Source of the DNA: Rhodocyclales bacterium
GTDB taxonomy: Bacteria; Pseudomonadota; Gammaproteobacteria; Burkholderiales; Rhodocyclaceae
Reading direction: 5' to 3'
DNA length: 64,000 nucleotides
Assembly: GCA_003105015.1 (NCBI GenBank)
Contig: PQAF01000010.1
Span: forward strand, 62,001 to 126,000
Below the pieces are notes generated by a model. The model was given only the letters and a program-made list of their open reading frames with translations, did not search any database and was not told the origin of the DNA. The translations under genes and the position numbers were made by a program. Every line of letters begins with the position of its first letter. Positions within the stretch are counted from its first letter, which is position 1. Below are positions 20,169 through 29,858 of this stretch, in pieces.

Positions 20169-22064
20169 ATGCGGCTGGCGGAATTCAAGAACCCCGAACA
20201 GGAGCTCGAGCGCTTTCAGCGACGCCTGGCGGTGGCGGGCGGACTCGTGCTGCTGGCCTTCTTCCTGCTCTTTGCGCGTTTCTTCTGGCTGCAGGTCATC
20301 CAGCACGAGCACTACCGGACGCGCGCCGAGGACAACCGCATCGCCCTGGTGCCCATCGTGCCGAACCGCGGCCTCATCGTCGACCGCAACGGCACCGTTC
20401 TGGCGCGCAACTATTCCGCCTACACCCTGGAGATCATGCCGAGCAAGGTGGCCGACCTGGAGGCCGTCATCGACGAACTGGCCGGCATCGTCGACATCCA
20501 GCCGAAGGACCGCAAGCGTTTCCGCAAGCTGCTCGAGGAAAGCCGGAATTTCGAGTCGTTGCCGATCCGCACCCGCCTCAGCGACGAGGAGGTGGCGCGC
20601 TTCGTCGCGCAACGCTTCCGTTTCCCGGGGGTGGACGTCAAGGCCCGCCTGTTCCGCCAGTATCCCAACGGCGATCTGGCCTCGCATGCCCTGGGATACA
20701 TCGGCCGGGTAAATGATCGCGATCTGGCGTCGATCGAGAAGAACGAGGCCGAGGACAACTACCGCGGCACCGAGCACTTCGGCAAGACCGGCCTGGAACA
20801 GAAATACGAGTTCGAACTGCACGGCCAGACCGGATTCGAGCAGGTCGAAGTCGATGCCGGCGGCCGTGCCGTGCGCGTGCTCGAGCGCACCCCGCCGGTC
20901 CCGGGCAGCAATCTGGTGCTGACCCTCGATGCGAAGCTGCAGCAGGTGGTGGAGAAGGCCTTCGGCAAGCGGCGCGGCGCGCTGGTGGCCATCGAGCCCT
21001 CGACGGGCGGCATCCTGGCGCTGGTGTCGATGCCGGGCTACGACCCCAACCTGTTCGTGGACGGCATCAATCTGCAGGACTGGGAGGCGCTGAACACCTC
21101 GGAGGACAAGCCGATGGTGAACCGGGCCCTCAACGGCGCCTATCCGCCCGGCTCGACCTTCAAGCCCTTCATGGCGCTGGCGGCGCTGGAGACGGGCAAG
21201 CGCACGCCGCAGCAGAGCATTGCCGATCCGGGCTTCTTCACCTTCGGCGGCCATACCTTCCGCGACGACAAGAAGGGCGGCCACGGCATCGTGGACATGT
21301 ACAAGTCCATCGTGCACTCCTGCGACACCTACTACTACGTGCTTGCCAACGACATGGGCATCGATGCCATCGCGAACTTCATGCGCCAGCTCGGCTTCGG
21401 CAGTCCCACCGGCATCGACATCGAGGGCGAGTCGAAGGGGGTGCTGCCCTCGCAAGCCTGGAAGAAGGAGCGCTTCAGGAAGCCGGAGCAGCAAAAATGG
21501 TACGCCGGCGAAACCATCTCGATCGGCATCGGCCAGGGCTACAACGCGTACACGCCGATCCAGCTGGCCCAGGCCACCGCGGCCATTGCCAGCGGCGGCG
21601 TCCTCTACCGGCCCCACCTGGTGAAGTACGTCGAGAACATCAACACCGGCGAGCGCACCCTGGTCGAGCCGCAGCCCCTGCGTACGCTGCCGTTCAAGCC
21701 GGCCAACATCGAGGTGATCAAGCGGGCGATGGTCGGCGTGAACACGGAAGGCACCGGCGCGCGCGCCTTCGCCGGGGCGGAGTACGTCGCCGGCGGCAAG
21801 ACCGGCACGGCCCAGGTGTACAGCCTGAAAGGCGGCAAGTACGAGGCGAGCAAGGTGCAGGAACGGCTGCGCGACCATGCGCTGTTCATCGCCTTTGCAC
21901 CGGCCGAGCAGCCGACGATCGCCCTGGCGGTGCTGGTGGAGAATGGCGGTTTCGGCGCGCAGACGGCGGCGCCGATCGCGCGACAGGTGCTCGACTACTA
22001 CCTGCTCGGCAAGCTGCCGAAGGAAGCGGCGCCCGAATACGAGGAGGTCGACGAGGATGACTGA
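20169..22064 (+). CDS. mrdA: Penicillin-binding protein 2
   Basis: Elongasome transpeptidase, 631 residues. One N-terminal membrane anchor (residues 20-40), a pedestal domain, then the transpeptidase domain: SXXK in PPGSTFKPFMAL, SXN as SCD in IVHSCDTYYYVLA, and KTG in VAGGKTGTAQVY. Overlaps mrdB by eight bases. Confidence 0.96.
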   Translation: MRLAEFKNPEQELERFQRRLAVAGGLVLLAFFLLFARFFWLQVIQHEHYRTRAEDNRIALVPIVPNRGLIVDRNGTVLARNYSAYTLEIMPSKVADLEAVIDELAGIVDIQPKDRKRFRKLLEESRNFESLPIRTRLSDEEVARFVAQRFRFPGVDVKARLFRQYPNGDLASHALGYIGRVNDRDLASIEKNEAEDNYRGTEHFGKTGLEQKYEFELHGQTGFEQVEVDAGGRAVRVLERTPPVPGSNLVLTLDAKLQQVVEKAFGKRRGALVAIEPSTGGILALVSMPGYDPNLFVDGINLQDWEALNTSEDKPMVNRALNGAYPPGSTFKPFMALAALETGKRTPQQSIADPGFFTFGGHTFRDDKKGGHGIVDMYKSIVHSCDTYYYVLANDMGIDAIANFMRQLGFGSPTGIDIEGESKGVLPSQAWKKERFRKPEQQKWYAGETISIGIGQGYNAYTPIQLAQATAAIASGGVLYRPHLVKYVENINTGERTLVEPQPLRTLPFKPANIEVIKRAMVGVNTEGTGARAFAGAEYVAGGKTGTAQVYSLKGGKYEASKVQERLRDHALFIAFAPAEQPTIALAVLVENGGFGAQTAAPIARQVLDYYLLGKLPKEAAPEYEEVDEDD

Positions 22065-23160
22065 GTTTGCATTCCGGCCGCGCGAATGGTGGCAGCGCCT
22101 CGTTGCCCCCATCGACCCGGTCCTGCTGGCGCTGCTGGCGCTGCTGATCGGCTATGCCCTGCTGGTGCTGGTAAGCGCCTCGCCGGAACGGATGAACAAC
22201 CAGTTCATCAATCTTGCCGTGGCGCTGGTGGTGATGCGCGTGGCCGCGCAGATCCCGCCGCAGCGCCTGATGTACCTGGCGCTGCCCCTGTATCTGGGCG
22301 GCGTCCTGCTGCTGGTCGCGGTGGCGCTGTTCGGCGATGTCTCCAAAGGTGCGCGGCGCTGGCTCAACCTCGGCTTCATGCGCATCCAGCCGTCGGAGAT
22401 CATGAAGATCGCCATGCCGCTCATGCTGGCCTGGTATTTCCAGAAACACGAGGCGATGCTGCGCGCGCGCGACTGGATCGTTGCCGCACTCATCCTGCTG
22501 CTGCCGGTTGCGTTCATCGCCAGGCAGCCCGACCTCGGCACCTCGATCCTCGTGCTGTCGGCGGGCTTCTTCGTCATTTTCCTTGCCGGGCTGTCATGGA
22601 AGATCATGGCGCTGCTGTTCTTCGGCGGGCTGGCCAGCCTGCCGTTCGTGTGGACCCTGTTGCACGACTACCAGCGGCAGCGGGTGCTGACCCTGCTCGA
22701 TCCCGAGGCCGATCCGCTCGGCAAGGGCTTCCACATCATCCAGTCGACCATCGCCGTCGGTTCCGGCGGCATCCTCGGCAAGGGCTGGGGCAACGGCACG
22801 CAGACGCACCTCGAATTCATTCCGGAGCGGCATACCGACTTCATCTTCGCCGTGCTCTCCGAGGAGTTCGGCCTGCTCGGCAACACCTTCCTGCTGGCGC
22901 TCTACGCACTCATCATCGGGCGCGGACTGATGATCGCGGCGAACGCGCCGACGCTGTTCTCGCGCCTGCTGGCGGGCAGCATCACGCTGATCTTCTTTAC
23001 CTATGCCTTCGTGAACATGGGCATGGTCAGCGGCATCCTGCCGGTGGTGGGCGTGCCGCTGCCCTTCTTCAGTTACGGCGGCACGGCGCTGGTGACGCTG
23101 TTCCTCGGCGTCGGCATACTGATGAGCATCCACAAACACCGCATGCTGGTACAAAAATGA
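22057..23160 (+). CDS. mrdB: Peptidoglycan glycosyltransferase RodA
   Basis: A 367-residue SEDS-family glycan polymerase with about ten membrane helices, paired with PBP2. Signatures are GARRWLNLGFMRIQPSEIMK, ARQPDLGTSILVLSAG, FIPERHTDFIFAVLSEEFGL and the C-terminal LPVVGVPLPFFSYGGTAL. Start at ATG 22057 lies inside the mrdA end. Confidence 0.96.
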   Translation: MTEFAFRPREWWQRLVAPIDPVLLALLALLIGYALLVLVSASPERMNNQFINLAVALVVMRVAAQIPPQRLMYLALPLYLGGVLLLVAVALFGDVSKGARRWLNLGFMRIQPSEIMKIAMPLMLAWYFQKHEAMLRARDWIVAALILLLPVAFIARQPDLGTSILVLSAGFFVIFLAGLSWKIMALLFFGGLASLPFVWTLLHDYQRQRVLTLLDPEADPLGKGFHIIQSTIAVGSGGILGKGWGNGTQTHLEFIPERHTDFIFAVLSEEFGLLGNTFLLALYALIIGRGLMIAANAPTLFSRLLAGSITLIFFTYAFVNMGMVSGILPVVGVPLPFFSYGGTALVTLFLGVGILMSIHKHRMLVQK

Positions 23161-24239
23161 CCCCCCATCCCCCAACCCCTGCCCCGGGGCAGGGGAGCCT
23201 GCTTGCTCGCTTCGCTCGGCTATTACGGGTCGCGGCAAACGGGCGAGGTCGCGCCTGTTCGCTCCGCGAACGTGCCGTCTCGCCTTGGGGCGGCCCGGCG
23301 GCGAGACTGCGCATTACATGTCTGGCGGCTGTGGCCATGATGCTGGCGGCCTGTGGTTCGCAGCCGCCGCGCGAGGTCGAGCGCGATGCGCCTTCGGCGG
23401 CCCGGCCGGCGCCGCAGAAGCCGCCGCAATATGTGCTCAAGCGCGGCGGCGGCTACTACCAGGACGACGGCCCGGCCGACAGCCTGCCGGAGAACCTCGA
23501 TGCCATCCCCGATGCCCAGCCGCGGCCCGAGCCGCTGCACCGCTTCGCCAACCGGCCGTATACCGTGCTGGGCAGGGACTATGTGCCCGCCCAGGAGCTG
23601 AAGCCCTACAAGGCACGCGGCATCGGCAGCTGGTATGGCCGCAAGTTCCATGGCCAGAAGACATCCAGCGGCGAAGTCTATGACATGTTCGCCATGACGG
23701 CGGCGCATCCGACGCTGCCCATTCCCAGCTATGCGCGGGTGACGAACCTCGCCAGCGGCAAGTCGGTCGTCGTGCGGGTGAACGACCGCGGCCCTTTCCT
23801 GCACGAGCGCGTCATCGATCTCTCCTATGCCGCGGCCTGGAAGCTCGGCTACATCGCCAGCGGCAGCGCCATGGTGGAAGTGGAGAGCGTGCTGCCTGGA
23901 GAGGCCCCGAAGGAAGCGCCCGCCGCGGATACGCTGCTGGCATCGGCGAGACCGGAGCCGGCGGAGGTGCCCGCCGATGCGCCGCCGCTGCCTTCCGTCG
24001 AGGAACTGCGCGGCACCTTCCTCCAGCTCGGCGCATTCGGCAACCTCGACAATGCCGAAAGCTTCCGTGCCCGGCTCCTCAGGCAGCTGACCTGGCTGGG
24101 TGAAACCATCCACGTCCACTCCAAGGACGGCATGTACCGCCTGCATCTCGGCCCCTACCGCGACGCGCAGGAAGCCGCCCGCGTCGCCGAGCGCATCCGC
24201 GAGGCACTGGCCTTCAGGCCCTTCGTCGTTCAGCGCTGA
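23157..24239 (+). CDS. rlpA: Septal ring lytic transglycosylase RlpA family lipoprotein
   Basis: Cleaves naked glycan strands at the septum. The double-psi beta-barrel shows GIGSWYGRKFHGQKTSSGE, DMFAMTAAHPTLPIPSYARV and VVVRVNDRGPFLHERVIDLS. A C-terminal SPOR domain (FLQLGAFGNLDNAESFRARL) binds denuded glycans. The only canonical start before the lipobox is ATG 23157, overlapping the rodA stop, but the lipobox Cys (LAAVAMMLAAC) is then residue 66. The preceding residues are encoded by repeat-like DNA with a 20-bp palindrome, so the native start may have been displaced. Confidence 0.88.
   Translation: MTPHPPTPAPGQGSLLARFARLLRVAANGRGRACSLRERAVSPWGGPAARLRITCLAAVAMMLAACGSQPPREVERDAPSAARPAPQKPPQYVLKRGGGYYQDDGPADSLPENLDAIPDAQPRPEPLHRFANRPYTVLGRDYVPAQELKPYKARGIGSWYGRKFHGQKTSSGEVYDMFAMTAAHPTLPIPSYARVTNLASGKSVVVRVNDRGPFLHERVIDLSYAAAWKLGYIASGSAMVEVESVLPGEAPKEAPAADTLLASARPEPAEVPADAPPLPSVEELRGTFLQLGAFGNLDNAESFRARLLRQLTWLGETIHVHSKDGMYRLHLGPYRDAQEAARVAERIREALAFRPFVVQR
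23172..23200. repeat. Perfect GC palindrome in the rlpA 5' region
   Basis: CCCCTGCCCCGGGGCAGGGG is a perfect 20-bp palindrome about 20 bases after the rodA stop. It lies in a block (about 23161-23330) whose low-complexity, Pro/Arg-rich translation does not look like a signal peptide. The block looks like an intergenic repeat that now lies within the rlpA reading frame. Confidence 0.6.
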
Positions 24240-24242
24240 CGG

Positions 24243-24248
24243 TATAAT
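24243..24248 (+). promoter_or_regulatory. Consensus -10 box before dacA
   Basis: A TATAAT hexamer lies just after the rlpA stop and 30 bases before the dacA ATG. The upstream -35 region is weak, so this is a tentative promoter for dacA-dat-ybeD-lipB-lipA. Confidence 0.4.
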
Positions 24249-24277
24249 TCCCGCTTTCCCCCGTTTTGCGTTCCGCG

Positions 24278-25402
24278 ATGAGAGCACTCGTCCTATTCCT
24301 TTCCCTATTCCTTTCCGCGGCGGTCCAGGCGCAGATCCTGCCGCAGGCGCCGACGATCGCGGCGAAATCCTGGCTGCTGATGGACTATTCCACCGGCCAG
24401 GCGCTGGCGTCCTACAATCCGGACGAACGCGTCGAGCCGGCCTCGCTGACCAAGCTGATGACGGCCTATGTGGCGCTGTCCGCCCTGAAGGAAGGTCGCA
24501 TCAAGCCGGATCAGGCGGTGCCGGTGTCGGAGCGCGCCTGGAAAGCGCAGGGCTCGCGCATGTTCATCGAGCCGCGGCGCCCGGTCACGGTCGACGAGCT
24601 GCTGCGCGGCATGATCGTGCAGTCGGGCAACGACGCCTGCATCGCCCTGGCGGAGGCCGTGGCCGGCTCGGAGGAGGCCTTCGTGCAGACGATGAACCGC
24701 GAGGCGCAGCGGCTCGGCCTGAAGGCCACGCGCTTCGCCAATTCCACCGGCCTGCCCGATCCGCAGCACTATTCGACGGCGCGCGATCTCGGCGCGCTGG
24801 CGGCGGCGCTGATCCGCGACTTTCCCGAGCACTACCCGCTCTACGCGCTGCGCGAATACACCTACAACCGCATCACCCAGGCCAACCGCAACCGCCTGCT
24901 CTGGTCCGACCCGGCCGTCGATGGCGTCAAGACCGGCCACACCGAGAGCGCCGGCTACTGCCTGATCGCCTCGGCCAAGCGCGGGCCGCGCCGCCTGCTG
25001 TCGGTGGTGATGGGCACGGCCTCGGACGCCCTGCGCATGCAGGAGTCGCAGAAGCTGCTCAACTTCGGCTTCCAGTTCTTCGACTCGGTGCAGTTGTACG
25101 CGAAAGACCAGGCGGTGTCCCAGCTGAAGGTGTGGAAGGGCGCGCAGAATGCGGTCAAGGCCGGCTTCCTCGAGGATTTCACCCTGTCCCTGCCCAAGGG
25201 CATGGCGGAGAAGGTCAGGGCCAGCCTGACCAGCAACCAGCCGCTGCTGGCGCCGGTGCAGAAAGGCCAGCGCATCGCCACGTTGAAGCTCACCCTCGAC
25301 GACAAGCCCTATGGCGAGTACCCCGTCGTGGCCCTGGAGACCGTGCCCGTGGCCGGCATGCTCGGCCGGGCGTGGGACACGATGCGCCTGTGGTTTGAAT
25401 GA
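24278..25402 (+). CDS. dacA: D-alanyl-D-alanine carboxypeptidase (PBP5/6 type)
   Basis: A DD-carboxypeptidase that trims pentapeptide stems. 374 residues with signal peptide (MRALVLFLSLFLSAAVQA). Active-site motifs are SXXK in PASLTKLM, SXN in VQSGNDACIALAE and KTG in DGVKTGHTESAGY. The C-terminal PBP5_C domain ends in an amphipathic membrane anchor (MLGRAWDTMRLWFE). ATG 24278 is preferred over 24266. Overlaps dat by four bases. Confidence 0.95.
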   Translation: MRALVLFLSLFLSAAVQAQILPQAPTIAAKSWLLMDYSTGQALASYNPDERVEPASLTKLMTAYVALSALKEGRIKPDQAVPVSERAWKAQGSRMFIEPRRPVTVDELLRGMIVQSGNDACIALAEAVAGSEEAFVQTMNREAQRLGLKATRFANSTGLPDPQHYSTARDLGALAAALIRDFPEHYPLYALREYTYNRITQANRNRLLWSDPAVDGVKTGHTESAGYCLIASAKRGPRRLLSVVMGTASDALRMQESQKLLNFGFQFFDSVQLYAKDQAVSQLKVWKGAQNAVKAGFLEDFTLSLPKGMAEKVRASLTSNQPLLAPVQKGQRIATLKLTLDDKPYGEYPVVALETVPVAGMLGRAWDTMRLWFE

Positions 25403-26259
25403 CAACCGTTTACCTCGACGGCGCGTTCATGCCGATTGCCGAGGCGAAGGTGTCGGCGATGGACCGCGGCTTCCTCTTCGGCGACGGCGCCTACGAGGTG
25501 ATTCCGGTCTATTCGCGCCGCCCCTTCCGTCTGCCCGAGCACCTCTCGCGGCTGCGGCACACCCTCGACGGCATCCGCCTGGCGAATCCGCACGACGACG
25601 CGGAGTGGGCAAGGCTGGTCGGCGAGATCATTGCGCGCAATGCCGGCGAGGACCAGTCGGTCTACCTGCAGATCACGCGCGGCGCGGACACGAAGCGCAA
25701 CCACGCCTTCCCGGCCCGGGTGACGCCGACCGTCTACATCATGTCCGAGCCGCTGGTGACGCCGCCGCCGTCCCAGCGCGAGACGGGCATCGCCGCAGTG
25801 TCGGCGGCGGACGTGCGCTGGCTGCGCTGCGACCTGAAGACGACCTCGCTGCTGGCCAACTGCCTGCTGCGCCAGCTGGCGGTCGATGCCGGCTGCGTCG
25901 AGACGATCCTGTTCCGCGACGGCTTCATGACCGAGGGCGCCGCCTCCAACATTTTCGCCGTGAAGCAGGGCGTGCTGCTGGCGCCGCCGAAGGACCGCTT
26001 CATGCTGCCCGGCATCACCTACGACGTCGTGCTGGAACTGGCGGCCGCCCACGGCCTGCCGGCCGAAGTGGGACCGGTGGCCGAGGCGACGGCGCGCAGC
26101 GCCGACGAGCTGTGGATGACCTCCTCCACCAAGGAGGTGCTGCCGATCGTCCGGCTCGACGGCCAGCCCGTCGGCACGGGACAACCCGGCCCGGTCTTCA
26201 AGCGGATGCATGCCTGGTACCAGGAATTCAAGCAGAGGGTGATGCGCGCCGGTGAGTGA
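25399..26259 (+). CDS. dat: D-amino acid aminotransferase (class IV PLP enzyme)
   Basis: A 286-residue fold-type IV aminotransferase. MDRGFLFGDGAYEVIPVYSR is the N-terminal signature. The PLP lysine is in RCDLKTTSLLANCL. EGAASNIFAVKQGVLLAPP and MTSSTKEVLPIVRLDG bind the cofactor phosphate and substrate. D-Ala specificity is inferred from its place after dacA, a common betaproteobacterial arrangement. Confidence 0.9.
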   Translation: MTTVYLDGAFMPIAEAKVSAMDRGFLFGDGAYEVIPVYSRRPFRLPEHLSRLRHTLDGIRLANPHDDAEWARLVGEIIARNAGEDQSVYLQITRGADTKRNHAFPARVTPTVYIMSEPLVTPPPSQRETGIAAVSAADVRWLRCDLKTTSLLANCLLRQLAVDAGCVETILFRDGFMTEGAASNIFAVKQGVLLAPPKDRFMLPGITYDVVLELAAAHGLPAEVGPVAEATARSADELWMTSSTKEVLPIVRLDGQPVGTGQPGPVFKRMHAWYQEFKQRVMRAGE

Positions 26260-26515
26260 AGAATCCCTTCTGAAATTTCCCTGCGATTTTCCGATCAAGG
26301 TCATGGGCCAGCGCCAGGACGGCTTCGCCCAGGCCGTGCTGGAAGTGGTGCTGCGTCACGCGCCCGACTTCGACGCCGCCGCCATGGAGATGCGGCCCAG
26401 CGCCAAGGGCAACTACATGAGCCTGACCTGCGCCATCCGCGCCGTCTCGCGCGAGCAGCTCGACGCGCTCTACCGCGAACTGTCGGCCCATCCGCTGGTC
26501 AAGGTCGTGCTGTGA
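26252..26515 (+). CDS. ybeD: YbeD family protein (DUF493)
   Basis: An 87-residue ACT-like domain protein. PCDFPIKVMGQRQDGFAQAV and the closing [15 protein letters not shown] are diagnostic. The GTG start overlaps the dat end, and the gene sits before lipB as in E. coli. Function unknown. Confidence 0.92.
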   Translation: MSEESLLKFPCDFPIKVMGQRQDGFAQAVLEVVLRHAPDFDAAAMEMRPSAKGNYMSLTCAIRAVSREQLDALYRELSAHPLVKVVL

Positions 26516-27123
26516 GCGGAATCGTTCAGCGCCGTCTCGGGGAGACTGACTTTTCCGCCACCTGGCGCGCCATGCAGCGCTTCACCGCCGACAGACATGC
26601 CGACACGCCGGACGAACTCTGGCTCACCTCGCATCCGCCGGTGTTCACCCAGGGCCAGGGCGGCAAGCCCGAGCATCTGCTGCGCGACGCCGGCATCCCC
26701 GTCGTGAAGATCGACCGCGGCGGCCAGATCACCTACCACGGCCCCGGGCAGGCTGTGGTGTACCTCCTGGTCGACCTGTCGCGGCGCGGCCTCAAGGTGC
26801 GCGAGCTGGTCTCGCGCATCGAACAGGCGGTGATCGACCTGCTCGCCGATTACGGCCTGCGCGGCGAGCGCGTTTCAGGCGCGCCGGGCGTCTACGTCGG
26901 TGGCGCCAAGATCGCGGCGCTCGGGCTGCGCGTGAAGAACGGCTGCTGCTACCATGGCGTGGCGCTCAACGTGGACATGGAACTTGCGCCCTTTTCGGCG
27001 ATCAACCCCTGTGGCTATCCGGGGCTGAAAGTGACGCAGCTGCGCGACCTCGGTGTGGCCGCCGGTTGGCAAGACGCCGGCGAGGCACTGCTGGAACAAC
27101 TGAAACGACAGATCGAAAAGTGA
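26512..27123 (+). CDS. lipB: Octanoyl-[ACP]:protein N-octanoyltransferase
   Basis: Moves octanoate from ACP to lipoyl domains, 203 residues. The signature is [20 protein letters not shown]; the catalytic cysteine and lysine lie in [14 protein letters not shown] and [11 protein letters not shown]. The GTG start overlaps the ybeD stop; the end overlaps lipA. Confidence 0.96.
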   Translation: MSGIVQRRLGETDFSATWRAMQRFTADRHADTPDELWLTSHPPVFTQGQGGKPEHLLRDAGIPVVKIDRGGQITYHGPGQAVVYLLVDLSRRGLKVRELVSRIEQAVIDLLADYGLRGERVSGAPGVYVGGAKIAALGLRVKNGCCYHGVALNVDMELAPFSAINPCGYPGLKVTQLRDLGVAAGWQDAGEALLEQLKRQIEK

Positions 27124-28067
27124 GCAGCGACAAACCGCACAAGCAGAAGGGCGAAGCCAAGACCGCCCGCATCCCCATCAAGGTGGTGCCGGCCGCCGTG
27201 CCGCTGAAGAAGCCCGACTGGATCCGCGTCAAGGCCGGCAACAGCCATGCCCGCTTCGGCGAGGTGAAGCGCATCCTGCGCGAGGCCGCCCTGCACACGG
27301 TGTGCGAGGAAGCCTCCTGCCCGAACATCGGCGAGTGCTTCGGCAAGGGCACCGCCACCTTCATGATCCTCGGCGACCTGTGCACGCGGCGTTGCCCCTT
27401 CTGCGACGTCGGTCACGGCAAGCCGCTGCCGCCCGATGAGCAGGAGCCGGCGCATCTCGCGCAGACGGTGGCGGCGATGCAACTGAAATACGTGGTCATC
27501 ACCAGCGTCGACCGCGACGACCTGCGCGACGGCGGCGCGCAGCACTTCGCCGACTGCATCCGCGCCGTGCGCGCAGCCTCGCCGGCGACGCGCATCGAGG
27601 TCCTCGTGCCCGACTTCCGCGGCCGCCTGGAGATCGCCGTCGACATCCTCAGCACGACGCCGCCGGACGTCTTCAACCACAACCTCGAGACCGTGCCGCG
27701 CTTGTACAAGCAAGCGCGTCCCGGCGCCGACTACGCGCATTCGCTGGCCCTGCTCAAGGCCTTCAAGGCGCGCAACCCGGGCATCCCGACCAAGTCGGGC
27801 CTGATGGTCGGCATCGGCGAGACCGACGAGGAGATCCTCGCCGTCATGCGCGACCTGCGCGCCCACGACGTCGACATGCTCACCATCGGCCAGTACCTGG
27901 CACCCTCCGGACACCACCTGCCGGTGCTGCGCTACGTGCATCCGGACGTCTTCGCGATGTTCGAGCGCGAGGCGGCGGCGATGGGCTTCTCGCATGCCGC
28001 CTGCGGACCGATGGTGCGCTCGAGCTACCACGCCGACGTGCAGGCGCATCTCGCCGGCGTCTCATGA
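27120..28067 (+). CDS. lipA: Lipoyl synthase
   Basis: A radical-SAM enzyme that inserts two sulfurs into octanoyl groups. 315 residues from GTG 27120. Both iron-sulfur clusters have ligands: auxiliary C-x4-C-x5-C in [12 protein letters not shown] and radical SAM CxxxCxxC in [11 protein letters not shown]. The terminal Ser ligand region [11 protein letters not shown] is present. Overlaps lipB and the next gene by four bases each. Confidence 0.97.
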   Translation: MSSDKPHKQKGEAKTARIPIKVVPAAVPLKKPDWIRVKAGNSHARFGEVKRILREAALHTVCEEASCPNIGECFGKGTATFMILGDLCTRRCPFCDVGHGKPLPPDEQEPAHLAQTVAAMQLKYVVITSVDRDDLRDGGAQHFADCIRAVRAASPATRIEVLVPDFRGRLEIAVDILSTTPPDVFNHNLETVPRLYKQARPGADYAHSLALLKAFKARNPGIPTKSGLMVGIGETDEEILAVMRDLRAHDVDMLTIGQYLAPSGHHLPVLRYVHPDVFAMFEREAAAMGFSHAACGPMVRSSYHADVQAHLAGVS

Positions 28068-28075
28068 GGAGCATC

Positions 28076-28561
28076 ATGCTGAGGAAAATCCTGCTCATCG
28101 CCGCCCTGTTCTTCGCTGCCGCCGCCCAGGCCCAGGTCGGCATCGGAAAGACAGTGCCGCCCTTCGAAACCAGGCTGCTCGACGGCAAGCCCCTTGCGGC
28201 GCAGGCGCTGAAGGGCAAGACCGTGCTGGTGGTGTTCTGGGCGACCTGGTGCCCGACCTGCCGCAAGGAACTGCCGGAACTGCAGTCGCTTTACGAAAAG
28301 CACCGCGGCAGGGGCTTCGAGATCCTCGCCCTGTCCATCGATGCCGACGCCTTTACGGTCGAGGAATTCTGGAAGGACCACGACTACGCTTTCCCGGTCG
28401 CCATGCGCGCGCCCGCCCACGCCCAGGTCTTCGGCCCGATCAAGGCGATTCCGGCGCTCCATCTTATCGACCGGAAAGGCGTGTTGCGCTTCTCCCACAT
28501 CGGCGGGATCGGCAAGGACAAGCTGGAGGCGCAGCTGCTGCCGCTGCTGCAGATGCCCTAG
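28076..28561 (+). CDS. TlpA-type thioredoxin-fold protein
   Basis: A 161-residue periplasmic thiol-disulfide protein with signal peptide (MLRKILLIAALFFAAAAQAQ). Redox motif CPTC lies in VFWATWCPTCRKELPEL, with cis-Pro in IKAIPALHLIDRKG. ATG 28076 is chosen because GAGGAG (28066-28071) sits five bases upstream. The end overlaps the convergent DinB-like gene. Confidence 0.9.
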   Translation: MLRKILLIAALFFAAAAQAQVGIGKTVPPFETRLLDGKPLAAQALKGKTVLVVFWATWCPTCRKELPELQSLYEKHRGRGFEILALSIDADAFTVEEFWKDHDYAFPVAMRAPAHAQVFGPIKAIPALHLIDRKGVLRFSHIGGIGKDKLEAQLLPLLQMP

Positions 28562-29085
28562 CGTTTTTGCGCCAGGGCGGCGTCGACCGCCCGCTTGTAG
28601 TAGATGTAATCCATTTCCGGCGCCGGCGCGCCCAGTCGCGTGGCGGCGGCGGAGACCTGGCCGCGGTGGTGCACCATGTGGCCCATCATGTGGGTGAGCA
28701 CGTCGCGTACCCAGTTGCGCCGTTCCTTGCCTTCGCTGCTGCGGTAGGCGATCTCGGATTCGAAGAATGCGTCCGGCCGGGTTTCCAGCCAGTGCTGCAG
28801 GTCGCGCATCTCCTGGCGCAGGGCGTTCTTCAGTTCGCGCCAGTCCGGATGGTGCAGCCGCTTGAAATCGACGATCGGGCTCTCGCCCTGCAGGCGCAGA
28901 CGCCACAGCTCGGCTACCACGAGGAGGTGGTCGACGGTCTGGTGGATGGTCGAAAAGAACAGGCCTTGCGGTTCGGACAAGGCTTTCGGGTCGAGCCGGT
29001 CGAGGCATTCGAACAGCACCTCGTTCGCCCAGTGCTGGTAATCCGACTGGTAGATGAAGTATTGCTTCCAGCTCAATGCGCCCAT
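28558..29085 (-). CDS. DinB family protein
   Basis: A 175-residue four-helix-bundle protein of the DinB/YfiT type. Three metal-ligand histidines are visible in STIHQTVDHLLVV and THMMGHMVHHRGQ. An AAGGAG ribosome binding site precedes ATG 29085 on the minus strand. The family includes thiol-dependent transferases; no substrate can be assigned. Confidence 0.88.
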   Translation of the reverse strand: MGALSWKQYFIYQSDYQHWANEVLFECLDRLDPKALSEPQGLFFSTIHQTVDHLLVVAELWRLRLQGESPIVDFKRLHHPDWRELKNALRQEMRDLQHWLETRPDAFFESEIAYRSSEGKERRNWVRDVLTHMMGHMVHHRGQVSAAATRLGAPAPEMDYIYYKRAVDAALAQKR

Positions 29086-29133
29086 CTTTATCTCCTTCGT
29101 GCGAGAATGCGGCATCAAGACCGGAGCACCGTC

Positions 29134-29823
29134 ATGGCCCATCCCTTGCGCATTTTCATCGCTTTGTTTCTGCTTGTCACCCTCTCCCCCGTCCGGGCGG
29201 CGGGACTGGAAGCCGTCAGTGCCGAGGAAAGCAGCGGCGCCCTGCGCCAGGCGCTTTCCCAGGGTGCCGTCGCGGCGGTGGCCAGCCTCGGCCGCACGGA
29301 CGGCTTCCTCGGCAACCCGAAGGTGAAAATCCCCCTGCCGGAGAACCTGCAGAAGGCGGAGAAGATGATGCGCAAGCTCGGCATGGGCAAGTACGCCGAC
29401 GAACTCATCGTCACCATGAACCGCGCCGCCGAGGCCGCCGTGCCGGAGGCGAAGGAGTTGCTCTTGAATGCCGTGAAGCAGATGACCCTGCAGGACGCCA
29501 AGGGCATCCTTACCGGCGGCGACGACTCGGTGACGCAATACTTCAAGCGCACCACCTCGGCGCCGCTCACCGAGAAGTTCCTGCCCATCGTCCGGCAGGC
29601 AACGGAGCGGGTCGAGCTGGCGAAGAAGTACAACCGCTACGCCAAGCAGGGTGCCAAGCTCGGCCTGATCGACAAGAAGGACGCCAGCCTCGAGGCTTAC
29701 GTCACTGAGAAGGCGCTCGACGGCCTGTTCCTCATGATCGCCGAGGAGGAGCGGGCGATCCGCAAGAATCCGCTGGGCCAGGCCAGCAGCCTGTTGCAGA
29801 AGGTGTTCGGCGCGCTCAGATAA
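29134..29823 (+). CDS. DUF4197 family secreted protein
   Basis: A 229-residue protein with signal peptide (FIALFLLVTLSPVRAAGLEA). The DUF4197 pattern includes ALRQALSQGAVAAVASLG, NPKVKIPLPENLQKAEK, TLQDAKGILTGGDDSVTQYF and the C-terminal EKALDGLFLMIAEEERAIRK. Probably periplasmic; function unknown. Divergent from the DinB-like gene. Confidence 0.88.
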   Translation: MAHPLRIFIALFLLVTLSPVRAAGLEAVSAEESSGALRQALSQGAVAAVASLGRTDGFLGNPKVKIPLPENLQKAEKMMRKLGMGKYADELIVTMNRAAEAAVPEAKELLLNAVKQMTLQDAKGILTGGDDSVTQYFKRTTSAPLTEKFLPIVRQATERVELAKKYNRYAKQGAKLGLIDKKDASLEAYVTEKALDGLFLMIAEEERAIRKNPLGQASSLLQKVFGALR

Positions 29824-29858
29824 ATGCTCCCGCCGTCCCGGCGGGACTGACTTTTGCC

